Source of the DNA: Pseudomonas benzenivorans | GTDB taxonomy: Bacteria > Pseudomonadota > Gammaproteobacteria > Pseudomonadales > Pseudomonadaceae | Reading direction: 5' to 3' | Length of the DNA: 64,000 nucleotides | Assembly: GCF_900100495.1 (NCBI RefSeq) | Contig: NZ_FNCT01000007.1 | Location: 186,001 to 250,000 of the forward strand | In this document: piece after piece, positions 26,947-37,919 of the stretch | How the letters are laid out: each line of letters starts with the position of its first letter | How positions within the stretch are numbered: the first letter of the stretch is position 1 | Program-made: the position numbers and the translations under genes | The notes under the pieces: model-generated | Told to the model about the DNA's origin: nothing | The model's input: the letters and a program-made list of their open reading frames with translations, nothing else | Database searches by the model: none

Positions 26947-28512
26947 TCAGGACTGCGCCGCGGCAACGGCGGGGGTGTTCATGGGCGTGGCGGCGAACTG
27001 CCCGGCCATCCAGCGGCCGACCGCGGCCGGCGAGGTCTGCGCGCTGGCCACCAGCGGCGAGAGCCGGCCGCCGCACAGCGCCGCGACGCGGTCGCTGATC
27101 TGCAGCAGCTCGTCGAGGTCCTCGGAAATCACCAGGATCGCCGCGCCGGCATCGCGCAGGGCGATCAGCGCGCGGTGGATGGCCGCGGCGGCGCCGACGT
27201 CGACGCCCCAGGTCGGGTGCGCGGCGACCAGCAGCCGGGGTTGCTGGAGGATCTCGCGGCCGAGGATGAACTTCTGCAGGTTGCCGCCGGACAGGCTGCG
27301 CGCGGGCGTCTCGGCGTCCGGGGCCTTCACCGCGAAGCGGCGGATGATCTCCTCGGCGAAGGCGCGCACCTTGCCGCGCTGGATCAGGCCATGGCTCACA
27401 AGGCCCTGGCCGAAGGCGCTGAGCAGGGCGTTGTCGGACAGCGAAAGGTCCGGCACCGCGCCGTGGCCGAGGCGCTCGGCGGGGACGAAGGCCAGGCCCA
27501 GCTTGCGCCGCGCATCCGGGCGCAGGTGGGCCACCGGCCGGCCGGCGAAGCGGATGCTGGCGGCCTCCTTGCGCGGCAGCGGCTGCTCGCCGCTGAGCAG
27601 GGCCAGCAGCTCGTCCTGGCCATTGCCGGCGACCCCGGCGATGCCGACGATCTCGCCGCTGCGCACGCTGAGCTCGATCCCGCGTAGCGCGGTGCCGAAC
27701 GGATCGGCATTGGCCCAGGAGAGCCTGTCGACCTGGAGGAACTCCGCCCCGCCGCTGGCTTTCGGGTAGCTGCCGTGCAGGCTCTCGGCGTCGCCGACCA
27801 TCAGCCGCGCTAGCTCCAGGTCGGAACACGCGGCCGGCAGGCAGTGCCCGGACACCCGCCCGCCGCGCAGCACGGTGGCGCTGTGGCACAGCGCGCGCAC
27901 CTCGCCAAGCTTGTGGCTGATGAACAGGATGCTGCAGCCCTCGGCGGCCAGGCGGCGCAGGGTGACGAACAGCTCGTCGGCCTCCTGCGGGGTGAGCACC
28001 GAGGTCGGCTCGTCGAGGATCAGCAGGCGGATGTCCTGCATCAGGCAACGGACGATCTCCACCCGCTGGCGCTCGCCGATCGACAGGCTGTGCACCAGGC
28101 GGCCGGGCTCCAGGGCCATGCCGTAACGCTGCGCGACTTCGCGGATCTGCGCCTCCAGCCGCTTCGGCGAGCCGGCCCGGGCGCCCAGGGCCAGGGCGAT
28201 GTTCTGCGCCACCGTCAGGGTCTCGAACAGCGAGAAATGCTGGAACACCATGCCGATGCCCAGACCGCGGGCCATCGCCGGGTCGCGCATCGTCACCGCC
28301 CGGCCCTGCCAGCGGAGCTCGCCGCTGTCCGGCTGGGTCACGCCGTAGATGATCTTCATCAGGGTGCTCTTGCCGGCGCCGTTCTCGCCGAGCAGCGCAC
28401 GGATTTCCCCGGCGGCGATGCTCAGGTCGATGCGGTCGTTGGCCAGGCAGCCGGGGTAGCGCTTGCTGATGGCGGACAGCTGCAGGCGCGCAGCAGGGGT
28501 GGAGCTGGACAT
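26947..28512 (-). CDS. ABC ATPase with two nucleotide-binding domains, nucleoside/purine importer
   Basis: 521 aa. The first domain has Walker A GENGAGKST (about residue 42), signature LSIGERQRVEI and Walker B LLILDEPTSVL. The second domain is degenerate at Walker A (GVAGNGQDELLALLSGEQ) but keeps LSGGNLQKFILGRE. In the Walker B region AHPTWGVDVGA replaces the usual Asp-Glu. This matches the RbsA/BmpB-like ATPases of purine nucleoside importers (PAO1 PA0136-PA0138 arrangement by recall). It is the first gene of the leftward operon. Confidence 0.92.
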   Translation of the reverse strand: MSSSTPAARLQLSAISKRYPGCLANDRIDLSIAAGEIRALLGENGAGKSTLMKIIYGVTQPDSGELRWQGRAVTMRDPAMARGLGIGMVFQHFSLFETLTVAQNIALALGARAGSPKRLEAQIREVAQRYGMALEPGRLVHSLSIGERQRVEIVRCLMQDIRLLILDEPTSVLTPQEADELFVTLRRLAAEGCSILFISHKLGEVRALCHSATVLRGGRVSGHCLPAACSDLELARLMVGDAESLHGSYPKASGGAEFLQVDRLSWANADPFGTALRGIELSVRSGEIVGIAGVAGNGQDELLALLSGEQPLPRKEAASIRFAGRPVAHLRPDARRKLGLAFVPAERLGHGAVPDLSLSDNALLSAFGQGLVSHGLIQRGKVRAFAEEIIRRFAVKAPDAETPARSLSGGNLQKFILGREILQQPRLLVAAHPTWGVDVGAAAAIHRALIALRDAGAAILVISEDLDELLQISDRVAALCGGRLSPLVASAQTSPAAVGRWMAGQFAATPMNTPAVAAAQS

Positions 28513-28695
28513 GGGACAGTGACTCGGGAAAGACGACTGGCCTGGCTAAAGCAAAAACCTGGCCAGCTAGTCAGAAAAGCCTTCCGGCCGGGCCCCTGCC
28601 TGCGCCCGGCCGCGCGGGCTGCCCGGCGTTGGTGCAGGTTCCCCCGCAGGGTGCGCTGCGCGCACCAGATCCAGTCGGCGCGCCGCGCCGAGTGG

Positions 28696-29279
<584 letters not shown>

Positions 29280-29280
<1 letters not shown>

Positions 29281-29942
29281 CAGGCCGGCGGGGTCAGGCC
29301 GCAGCCCTTGAGGATGATGCGCACCAGGTTGTCGCTGGCCAGCTCGAAATCCGGCTTGGTCAGGCGCGAACGGCCGGTGACCCGGCAGATCTGCGAGGAA
29401 AAGTCGGCGTAGTGCTGGGTGCTGCCCCACAGCAGGAAGATCAGGTGCACCGGATCGATCGGGTCCATCTTGCCGGCGGCGATCCAGGCCTCGAACACCG
29501 CGGCGCGGCCGCGGAACCAGGTCTGGTAGTCCTGGTTGAAGAACTGCGACAGGCACTCGCCGCCGCTGATCACCTCCATGGCGAAGATCCGCGAGGCCTT
29601 GGGGTAGCGCCGGGAGAACTCCATCTTGGCGCGGATGTAGCGGGCCAGCGCCTCGGCCGGATCGTCGTCGACGGTCAGGGTGTTGAAGGTGCTGTCCCAC
29701 AGTTCGAGGATGTTGCCCAGCACCGCCAGGTACAGGCCCAGCTTGTTGCTGAAGTAGTAGTGCAGGTTGGCCTTGGGCAGGCCGACGGTCTGGGCAATGG
29801 TGTTCATGCTGGTGCCCTTGAAGCCGTGGCGGGCGAACTCTTCCTCGGCGGCCTTGATGATCGCTTCTTCGTTCTTCTGGCGAATGCGCCCGGCGGGCTT
29901 GTCGGCGGAGTGGGCGCTGTGCGCGGGGACTGCAACGGTCAT
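29280..29942 (-). CDS. TetR-family regulator (RutR-like)
   Basis: 220 aa. The HTH region runs about 30-60 with GTSMNTIAQTVGLPKANLHYYFSNK, and the C-terminal domain resembles the YcdC/RutR type (RIFAMEVISGGE). RutR is a uracil-sensing regulator of pyrimidine and purine breakdown, so control of the nearby purine genes is an attractive guess. The ATG at 29942 (MTVAVPAHS) has GGAAC upstream; a longer start 13 codons up is less likely. The YigZ gene is coupled behind it. Confidence 0.8.
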
Positions 29943-30320
29943 GGGCGGTTCCGAACTGTTCTGGGAGCGGAGCGAATGCACTGATAACCCACTGTCGGCG
30001 AGGTGACAAGCGCAAGGCGCAGAAAAACCGCCGAGGAGGCTGTCCAGCCCAGGCGATGCACCAGGGTTGTGCGTGCGGATGGGATGGCGGGGTGTTCTCC
30101 GGCCGGGCTACGGGGCCGTCCAGGTCATGAACAAGCCGCGCAGGACGTAGGAACTGCGGGGGCGCCTAGCCCATGCCCGCGATGCCTTTTGCGGGCATGA
30201 CCTCTCGCGGGCATGGCCCGCTCCTACGAAACCCTTGAGCCCGGGTGCATTCAGGGAAAATCGCGGCGCGACATCGAACCCTCCCCGGATTGCATCCGGG
30301 CTACGGGGCGGCGAGCCGCT
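29943..30320. other. 378-bp gap with repeats, no gene
   Basis: Between the TetR promoter and the converging carrier stop. Positions about 30150-30320 hold GCGGGCATGGCCCGCTCCTA-type and 'ccggattgcatccgggctac' repeats. No coding region is supported. Confidence 0.55.
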
Positions 30321-31607
30321 TCAGTCGCGCTGCCCGCTTCCGGCCCGTTCCGGGCGCCCGCCCAGGTACCAGCCCAGCACGCCCCACACGGCGGCCAGGG
30401 CGGCGCCGGCCAGGGCAGCGGCCAACACGCCCTGGCTGAGCAGGTCGAGCAGCGCCTTGGCCCAGGCGCTGACGGCGTCGCCGCCGCGGTAGACCACGGT
30501 GTCGATGAAGTTCTTGGCCTTGTACTTGCTTTCGGCATCCAGCGGGGCGAACAGCATTTCCCGGCCGGGGCGGACGAAGGCGTACTCGCCGACCCGGCGC
30601 ACCACCATCAGCGCCGCCAGCACGGCGAAGGTCGGCGCCAGGGCCAGGCCGAGGAAGCCCAGGCAGACCAGCAGCGGTACCCCGGCGAGCAGCGCGCGCA
30701 GGCCCAGGCGCTCGGCGATGCGCCCGGTGATGAACAGCTGGGCCAGCAGCGACAGCGCCTGCACGCTGAAGTCGATCAGGCCGAACACGCGGATCTGCGC
30801 GGTGCGCTCGGGGAAGGTCAGCGCCACCAGGCGCGCCTGTTCGAAGTAGAGGAAGGTGCTGGCGCTGGCCAGGAGGATGACGAAGGCGCTGATCCCCAGC
30901 AGGTAGGGCGAGGCCAGCACCCGGCCGATGCCGCTGAACGGGTTGCCCGGCACCGGCTCGCGCGGGTTCTCGCTGGGCGGCGCGCCGGGGCGGCCGGCGC
31001 CGCCGAGGGCGCGCCAGGCCATCAGGTAGCGCTTGGCCCAGAGCGCGGCGCCGAGCAGCAACGCCGCACACAGCAGCAGCCCGGCCTGGCCGATCGTCCC
31101 GACGGTCAGGGCGCCCAGCGCCGGACCGCTCAGGCCGCCCGTGCTGGCGCCGGCGGCGATGAAGGCGAACAGCCGGCGCGCCTGGGCGGCGTCGAACACA
31201 TCGGCCATCAGGCTCCAGGCCACCGAGACCACGAACAGGTTGTAGACCGACAGCCACACGTAGAACAGCCGGGCCAGCCAGACCGCGTCGGCCTGGCTGA
31301 ACAGCGCGGCGAAGGCCAGCAGGTTGAGGATGAAGAAGCCGTACACCCAGTCGACATAGCGCGCCCGCGGCACCCGCGAATTGAGCCAGGCGAACAGCGG
31401 CACGGCGCCGAGCATGACGACGAAGGTGGCGCTGAACAGCCACTGCAGGTTTTCCACGCCACCGCGGATGCCCATCGCCTCGCGGATCGGCCGCAGCATG
31501 AAGTAGCCGGCGAACAGGCAGAAGAACAGGGCGAAGCCGTAGAGCGCCGCGCGCAGTTCGGCGGGGTTGGCGTTGATCGCACTGGCCAGGCGTTGGGCTG
31601 GGGGCAT
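30321..31607 (-). CDS. MFS-type carrier resembling NTP/NDP translocase-like proteins
   Basis: 428 aa, about twelve TM segments. The N-terminus (FALFFCLFAGYFMLRPIREA) and the RPGREMLFAPLDAESKYKAKNFIDTVVYRGGDAVS segment near residue 350 are typical of a bacterial group often annotated as MFS or NTP/NDP-exchange (Npt/Tlc-like) proteins. Whether it moves nucleotides in a free-living bacterium is unknown. Start at ATG 31607, preceded by GGGAA; an ATG four codons upstream is an alternative. It is a single gene flanked by repeats. Confidence 0.75.
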   Translation of the reverse strand: MPPAQRLASAINANPAELRAALYGFALFFCLFAGYFMLRPIREAMGIRGGVENLQWLFSATFVVMLGAVPLFAWLNSRVPRARYVDWVYGFFILNLLAFAALFSQADAVWLARLFYVWLSVYNLFVVSVAWSLMADVFDAAQARRLFAFIAAGASTGGLSGPALGALTVGTIGQAGLLLCAALLLGAALWAKRYLMAWRALGGAGRPGAPPSENPREPVPGNPFSGIGRVLASPYLLGISAFVILLASASTFLYFEQARLVALTFPERTAQIRVFGLIDFSVQALSLLAQLFITGRIAERLGLRALLAGVPLLVCLGFLGLALAPTFAVLAALMVVRRVGEYAFVRPGREMLFAPLDAESKYKAKNFIDTVVYRGGDAVSAWAKALLDLLSQGVLAAALAGAALAAVWGVLGWYLGGRPERAGSGQRD

Positions 31608-31642
31608 GGCTGTTCCCATCTATGCGGCTGGATACCTATCTG

Positions 31643-31722
31643 GTAGGAGCGGGCCATGCCCGCGAAGCTCTTCGAGCAGAAGCTTCGCGGGCATGGAACT
31701 GGGCGTCCCCCCCGCTCCTACG
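31643..31722. repeat. Inverted dispersed repeat
   Basis: GTAGGAGCGGG at the left end pairs with CCCGCTCCTAC at the right, with nested CATGCCCGCGAAGCT and AGCTTCGCGGGCATG-like arms. Related single arms are at about 60-80, 30205-30226 and 32872-32910. It fills the gap between the carrier start and the aldo/keto reductase stop. Confidence 0.65.
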
Positions 31723-31740
31723 AAAAGCATCGGCCGCGAT

Positions 31741-32664
31741 TCAGCCGAACGCCCGCACGATCCGCTCGCGCAGCGCCGCATCCGGCAGGCGACCGTGGCC
31801 GGCCTTGAGGTTGTCGGCCATGTAGCGCGCCTTGGAGGTGGCCGGGATCGCCACGGTCACCGCCGGGTGGGCGAGGATGAACTTGAGCAGCAGCTGCGCC
31901 CAGGAGCTGGCGTCGACCTCGAGCGCCCAGTCCGGCAGCGGCTTGCCCGCGACCCGGGCGAACAGCTGGCCGCGCAGGAACGGCCGGTTGATCAGGGTGG
32001 CGATGCCGTGGTCGGCGCAGTAGGGCAGCAGGCGCTTCTCGGCGTTGCGCTCGGCCACCGAATAGTTGAACTGGACGAAATCCACCGGCTCCTTGGCCAG
32101 CACCGCGAGCAGCTCGTCGTGGGCCGCCTCGCGGTAGTGGGTGATGCCGATGTAGCGCAGCCGGCCCTGCTCCTTCAGCTCGCGCAGCAGCGCCAGCTGG
32201 CTGCGGGTGTCCTGCAGGTTGTGCACCTGCAGCAGGTCGAGCTGGTCGCTCTGCAGGGCGCGCAGGCTGGCCTCGAACTGTGCCAGGCCGCGCTCGCGGC
32301 CGTGGGCCGAGACCTTGCTGGCGAGGAAGGCCTTGCCCTGGGTGCCGGTGCGCCGGAGCAACTCGCCGCTGACCGCCTCGGCGTTGCCGTAGCTGGGGGC
32401 GCTGTCGAGCAGGCGGGCGCCGCCGTTGATGAAGGTGCGCATCACCTCTTCCAGCGGCGCCAGGTTGGCCTCGTTCAGGCGCACGTCGAAGGTGCGCGAG
32501 GTGCCCAGGCCGATCACCGGGAGCAGCTCGCCGCTGCCGGGAATGGCGCGTTGCAGCAGTTGGCCGGGATCCTGGGCGAAGGCGCCGCGCGGCAACCACG
32601 GCGCCGCGGCGGCGAGGCCGAGCAGGGCGGCGCCGCGCTGGATGAAGTGACGGCGGCTGGGCAT
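31741..32664 (-). CDS. Tat-exported aldo/keto reductase
   Basis: 307 aa. Residues 1-31 form a twin-arginine signal peptide (SRRHFIQRGAALLGLAAA). The AKR barrel follows with the catalytic Asp-Tyr region DSAPSYGNAE, LLQVHNLQD and a C-terminal NADPH-binding part (VAIPATSKARYMADN). Export of an AKR is unusual because the cofactor is normally cytosolic; folded export by Tat with bound cofactor would explain it. Alone between repeats; substrate unknown. Confidence 0.85.
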   Translation of the reverse strand: MPSRRHFIQRGAALLGLAAAAPWLPRGAFAQDPGQLLQRAIPGSGELLPVIGLGTSRTFDVRLNEANLAPLEEVMRTFINGGARLLDSAPSYGNAEAVSGELLRRTGTQGKAFLASKVSAHGRERGLAQFEASLRALQSDQLDLLQVHNLQDTRSQLALLRELKEQGRLRYIGITHYREAAHDELLAVLAKEPVDFVQFNYSVAERNAEKRLLPYCADHGIATLINRPFLRGQLFARVAGKPLPDWALEVDASSWAQLLLKFILAHPAVTVAIPATSKARYMADNLKAGHGRLPDAALRERIVRAFG

Positions 32665-32947
32665 GGGCGGTTCTCCTGTGTAGCACTGCGCTGGGCAGGG
32701 CGCGGCCACTCGAACAAGAATAGGCCGCCGCTGCAGCGTCCGTGTAACCGCGGCGCTTGGCCGGCCGCGCCCAGCCAGTTGTGACCTGGTATGTCGATCA
32801 GGCTTCGCGGCCAGGTCCGCTCCTACAACAGCGGTGCGCGGGCCTTGTAGACACTATGTTTCGCGCAAGCTGTAGGAGCGGCGGGGGCGCCCAGCCCATG
32901 CCCGCGATGCTTTTTGCTACTGAACAGGCGACCGCAAACGCCAATCA

Positions 32948-33865
32948 TCAGCTGGCCGCCAGCGCCTCGAGAAAGCTCTCCAGCACCAGGTGCGGGCGGC
33001 GACCCTTGCGCGTCACCGAGGCCAGGCTGAGATCGTAGAAGCGGCTCGCAGGCTTCAGCGCGCGCAGGCGGCCCTGCTGCACCCAGGCCGCGGCGTAGTG
33101 GTCGGGCAGGTAGCCGATATAGCGCCCGGTGAGGATCAGGAAGGCCATGCCCTCGCGGTCCGAGGCGCTGGCAGTGCAGTTGAGCGCCTGGTAGTGGCTC
33201 TGCACCTCCGGCGGCAGGCGGAAGGTCGGCGCGATGGCGTCCTGGGCGTTCAGCCGCTGGTCGTCCAGTTGCTGGTCGTCGACATAGAACAGCGGGTGGC
33301 CGACCGCGCAGTAGAGCAGCGAGCGCTCGTCGTACAGCGCCTGGTAGTCCAGCCCGGACAGGGCGCCGGCCTGCGGCACCACGCCGATGTGCAGGCGGCC
33401 GTCGAGCACGCCCTGCTCGACCTCGCTCGGCGGGGTCATGCGGATATGGATGCGCACCTCCGGCCCCAGCGCCTTGAGCCGCGCCAGGGCGTGGGTGATG
33501 CGCATGTGCGGCACCGTCACCAGGTTGTCGGTGAGGCCGATGTTCAGCTCGCCGCGCAGGTGCTGATGCAGGCCGTTGACCTCGGTGCGAAAACTCTCCA
33601 GCGCGGCCAGCAGCTGCTGGGTCGACTGGTACACCTCGCGGCCTTCCTCGGTCAGGGCAAACCCCGCGCGGCCGCGCTGGCACAGGCGCAGGCCGAGGCG
33701 CTGTTCGAGGTCGCTCATCTGCTGGCTGATCGCCGAACGGCCGATCCCCAGCACGCTCTCGGCGGCGGAGAAACCGCCGCATTCGACCACGCTGCGAAAC
33801 AGCTTGAGCAGGCGGATATCGAAGTCGCTGACCTGGGCCAGGGGTTCCGGGCGGCGTGTGCTCAT
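32948..33865 (-). CDS. bauR: LysR-family activator of beta-alanine catabolism (BauR-like)
   Basis: 305 aa. N-terminal HTH (FDIRLLKLFRSVVECGGFSA, then RSAISQQMSDLEQRLGL), C-terminal effector domain. It is divergent from the beta-alanine:pyruvate aminotransferase gene with 203 bp between starts, the same arrangement as PA0133 (bauR) and PA0132 (bauA) in PAO1. BauR activates bau genes in response to beta-alanine. Part of the gap is taken by the hairpin at 33959-34026. Confidence 0.82.
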   Translation of the reverse strand: MSTRRPEPLAQVSDFDIRLLKLFRSVVECGGFSAAESVLGIGRSAISQQMSDLEQRLGLRLCQRGRAGFALTEEGREVYQSTQQLLAALESFRTEVNGLHQHLRGELNIGLTDNLVTVPHMRITHALARLKALGPEVRIHIRMTPPSEVEQGVLDGRLHIGVVPQAGALSGLDYQALYDERSLLYCAVGHPLFYVDDQQLDDQRLNAQDAIAPTFRLPPEVQSHYQALNCTASASDREGMAFLILTGRYIGYLPDHYAAAWVQQGRLRALKPASRFYDLSLASVTRKGRRPHLVLESFLEALAAS

Positions 33866-33958
33866 TGTTTAGTAACCGCTTAACTGAAGATAAGAAGAGT
33901 ACGGTTTTACTGACTGTATGCCCGTGGCACCGTGTTCGCAACAGATTCGCTTGTTTCT

Positions 33959-34026
33959 GTGGGAGGGGCTTTAGCCGCGACAGCTTTGCGGGCCGTGTGG
34001 CCCATCGCGGCTAAAGCCCCTCCCAC
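33959..34026. repeat. Dispersed hairpin, 22-bp perfect arms
   Basis: Arms 33959-33980 and 34005-34026 are exact complements (left arm begins GTGGGAGGGGCTTTAGCC) with a 24-base loop that itself contains GGGCC/GGCCC pairing. It lies inside the bauR-bauA promoter gap, 43 bases before the bauA start, so it could affect bauA expression. Confidence 0.85.
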
Positions 34027-34068
34027 GGTACCTAAACTGATCAAGTTGCCCATACGCGAGGCCACCCG

Positions 34069-35415
34069 ATGAACCTGCCACAGACCGCCACCCCGTCCCT
34101 GGCCAGCCAGCTCAAGCTGGACGCCCACTGGATGCCGTTCTCCGCCAACCGCCAGTTCCAGCGCGACCCGCGCCTGATCGTCTCGGCCTCCGGCAGCTGG
34201 CTCACCGACGATCGCGGTCGCAAGATTTACGACAGCCTGTCGGGCCTGTGGACCTGCGGCGCCGGCCACACCCGCAAGGAAATCCAGGAGGCGGTGGCCA
34301 AGCAACTCGGCACCCTCGACTACTCGCCGGCCTTCCAGTACGGCCACCCGCTGGCCTTCCAGCTGGCCGAGCAGATCGCCGACCTGATGCCGGGCGAGCT
34401 CAACCACGTGTTCTTCACCGGCTCCGGCTCCGAGTGCGCCGACACCGCGGTGAAAATGGCCAAGGCCTACTGGCGCCTCAAGGGCCAGTCGGCCAAGACC
34501 AAGTTCATCGGCCGCGCCCGTGGCTACCACGGGGTCAATATCGCCGGTACGTCCCTGGGCGGCATCGGCGGCAACCGCAAGATGTACGGCCAGCTGATGG
34601 ACGTCGACCACCTGCCGCACACCCTGCAGCCGCACCTGGCCTACACCCAGGGCATGGCCGCGACCGGCGGTGTCGAGCTGGCCAACGAGCTGCTCAAGCT
34701 GATCGAACTGCACGACGCCTCGAACATCGCCGCGGTGATAGTCGAGCCGATGTCCGGCTCGGCCGGCGTGATAGTGCCGCCGGTGGGCTACCTGCAGCGC
34801 CTGCGCGAGATCTGCAGCCAGCACAATATCCTGCTGATCTTCGACGAGGTGATCACGGCATTTGGGCGGATGGGCAAATGGAGCGGCGCCGAGTACTTCG
34901 GGGTGACCCCGGACATCATCAACGCCGCCAAGCAGATCACCAACGGCGCCGTACCCCTGGGCGCGGTGATCGCCAGCAGCGAGATCTACCAGACCTTCAT
35001 GCAGCAGCCTACGCCCGAGCATATGGTCGAGTTCACCCACGGCTACACCTACTCGGCCCACCCGGTGGCCTGCGCCGCCGGCCTGGCCTCGCTGGAGCTG
35101 CTCCAGCGGGAGAACCTGGTCCAGCAGTCCGCCGAGCTGGCCCCGCAGTTCGCCAACGCCCTGCACGGCCTGCGCGGCGCCAAGCACATCGTCGACATCC
35201 GCAACTGCGGCCTGGCCGGCGCCATCCAGCTGGCCGCGCGCGACGGCGACCCGGTGATCCGCCCGTTCGAGGCCGGCATGGCGCTGTGGCAGGCCGGCTT
35301 CTACGTGCGCTTCGGCGGCGACACCCTGCAATTCGGGCCGACCTTCAACGCCAAAATGGAAGACCTCGAGCGCGTCTTCAGCGCCGTCGGCGACGCCCTC
35401 AATTCGTTGGATTGA
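34069..35415 (+). CDS. bauA: Beta-alanine:pyruvate aminotransferase
   Basis: 448-aa class III, PLP-dependent omega-amino-acid transaminase; it turns beta-alanine and pyruvate into malonate semialdehyde and alanine. It closely follows the P. putida omega-amino acid:pyruvate aminotransferase as I recall it, e.g. [39 protein letters not shown] and the PLP-lysine region [16 protein letters not shown] (Lys near residue 287). GAGG lies 8 bases before the ATG. The dehydrogenase for its product follows, so it completes polyamine/beta-alanine breakdown to acetyl-CoA. Confidence 0.95.
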   Translation: MNLPQTATPSLASQLKLDAHWMPFSANRQFQRDPRLIVSASGSWLTDDRGRKIYDSLSGLWTCGAGHTRKEIQEAVAKQLGTLDYSPAFQYGHPLAFQLAEQIADLMPGELNHVFFTGSGSECADTAVKMAKAYWRLKGQSAKTKFIGRARGYHGVNIAGTSLGGIGGNRKMYGQLMDVDHLPHTLQPHLAYTQGMAATGGVELANELLKLIELHDASNIAAVIVEPMSGSAGVIVPPVGYLQRLREICSQHNILLIFDEVITAFGRMGKWSGAEYFGVTPDIINAAKQITNGAVPLGAVIASSEIYQTFMQQPTPEHMVEFTHGYTYSAHPVACAAGLASLELLQRENLVQQSAELAPQFANALHGLRGAKHIVDIRNCGLAGAIQLAARDGDPVIRPFEAGMALWQAGFYVRFGGDTLQFGPTFNAKMEDLERVFSAVGDALNSLD

Positions 35416-35426
35416 CGCCGACAGTT

Positions 35427-35449
35427 CCCCTCTCCCCCCGGGAGAGGGG
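35427..35449. repeat. CTCTCCC/GGGAGAG hairpin
   Basis: CCCCTCTCCC and GGGAGAGGGG arms around three bases, followed by the usual TAGGGGTGAGGGG tail. Same repeat as in 25723-25833. Between bauA and the dehydrogenase gene of one operon. Confidence 0.7.
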
Positions 35450-35548
35450 CTAGGGGTGAGGGGCCGGTTCAACACCGCCCCCAAGCCAAACCACAGATCC
35501 AAGGCGGATGACCCAGCGTCATCCCCCCCACAGAACCGGAGATTTCCC

Positions 35549-37045
<1,497 letters not shown>

Positions 37046-37063
37046 GAGCGGGTAGGGCGGTAC

Positions 37064-37097
37064 ACGCAAAGGCCAGTCTCTCGACTGGCCTTTGCGT
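37064..37097 (+). terminator. Strong hairpin terminator of the bau operon
   Basis: Perfect 14-bp arms ACGCAAAGGCCAGT and ACTGGCCTTTGCGT with a 6-base loop, 18 bases after the dehydrogenase stop. The arm's own TTT and the following GTTTG give a short U-tract. Good intrinsic terminator. Confidence 0.8.
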
Positions 37098-37160
37098 TTG
37101 TGGCCTATGGGTTATTGGAGATGTGTATGTACCCGCCGCTTTTGCGTTGCGCGTGATTAA

Positions 37161-37775
37161 TGGTTTCGCCCTTACGGCGAGTCACTTTTTGCAGTCGCCA
37201 AAAAAGTAACCAAAAACGCTTGCCCCTGCATCCGGGTCTCGCTGCGCTCGACTACCCTCACTCCATCATTGCTCCGAAGGCCCGCCGCGAAGGGCCATCC
37301 TTGGCACATCGCGGCTCTCGCGGCATCCATGCCGCTCAACCCTCTCCGCAACGATTGCGTTCGGCCTCCTGAAGGAGCGTTTGGCGTCGCCTGGTCGTTC
37401 TACGCAGGGTTACCAAACACAGCAAACCAGCACCGCCCACGCGAAGCGTGGGCGGTGCTGGTTTGTGATCGTGCCTACTCTCCAGCGTGGGCACGTTCGG
37501 AGCTCTTTCGCTGTTGATTGCACAAATCGCCCAGACGACGCGGTCCCCGATCCCGTCAGGAGGCCGAGTGGAGGTGCTGTGGAGAGGGGCGTTTGGCATG
37601 GATGCCAAACGAGGAGCGATGGGCCAGGGATGGCCCTTCGTGACGACCCTCGGAGCAGCGCCGGAACGAGGGAAGTTTCGCGCAGCGAAACCCGTATGCC
37701 GGGCGCGCTTTCTCTTTGGTTACTTTCTCTTTCGCGCGAGCAAAGAGAAAGTAACTCGCCGTAAGGGCGAAACCA
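37161..37775. repeat. 615-bp palindromic element with 22-bp perfect terminal inverted repeats
   Basis: Ends 37161-37182 and 37754-37775 are exact inverted copies (TGGTTTCGCCCTTACGGCGA core). The two halves are diverged mirror images: both strands, read inward, could encode EGPSLAHR, a GIHA and PSPQ-L-SAS, which shows that the arms descend from one sequence. The middle holds a perfect 20-bp-arm hairpin (37423-37465). Several open frames run through it but none has a ribosome site or a real domain. I see no transposase; it resembles a nonautonomous element. Confidence 0.8.
37423..37465. repeat. Perfect hairpin at the centre of the 615-bp element
   Basis: 20-bp arms CAAACCAGCACCGCCCACGC and its exact complement with a GAA loop; the tip GCGAAGC is a known hyperstable DNA mini-hairpin sequence. 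It could extrude as a cruciform or act as a terminator in RNA. Confidence 0.8.
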
Positions 37776-37919
37776 GTAGTTGAAGCCAATGGCAATGCGG
37801 CGGATTAGCGCCTGATGTTGGGCAGGCTGTTTGTCGAGTAGTTGATGGGTATCGCTGCGCTCAACCCATCCTACGAGCTTGCATTTTTGTCCCGGAGCAA
37901 GGGAATGATTGATTGAAGA

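Noticed and set aside
37160..37780. The palindromic region as a CRISPR array or phage attachment site
   Set aside because: There are no regularly spaced direct repeats, no cas genes, no integrase and no tRNA end; it has only inverted repeats.
37381..37795. Several 80-130 codon frames on both strands inside the palindromic element
   Set aside because: They mirror each other across the inverted arms, have no ribosome site or known fold, and are typical false genes of such repeats.
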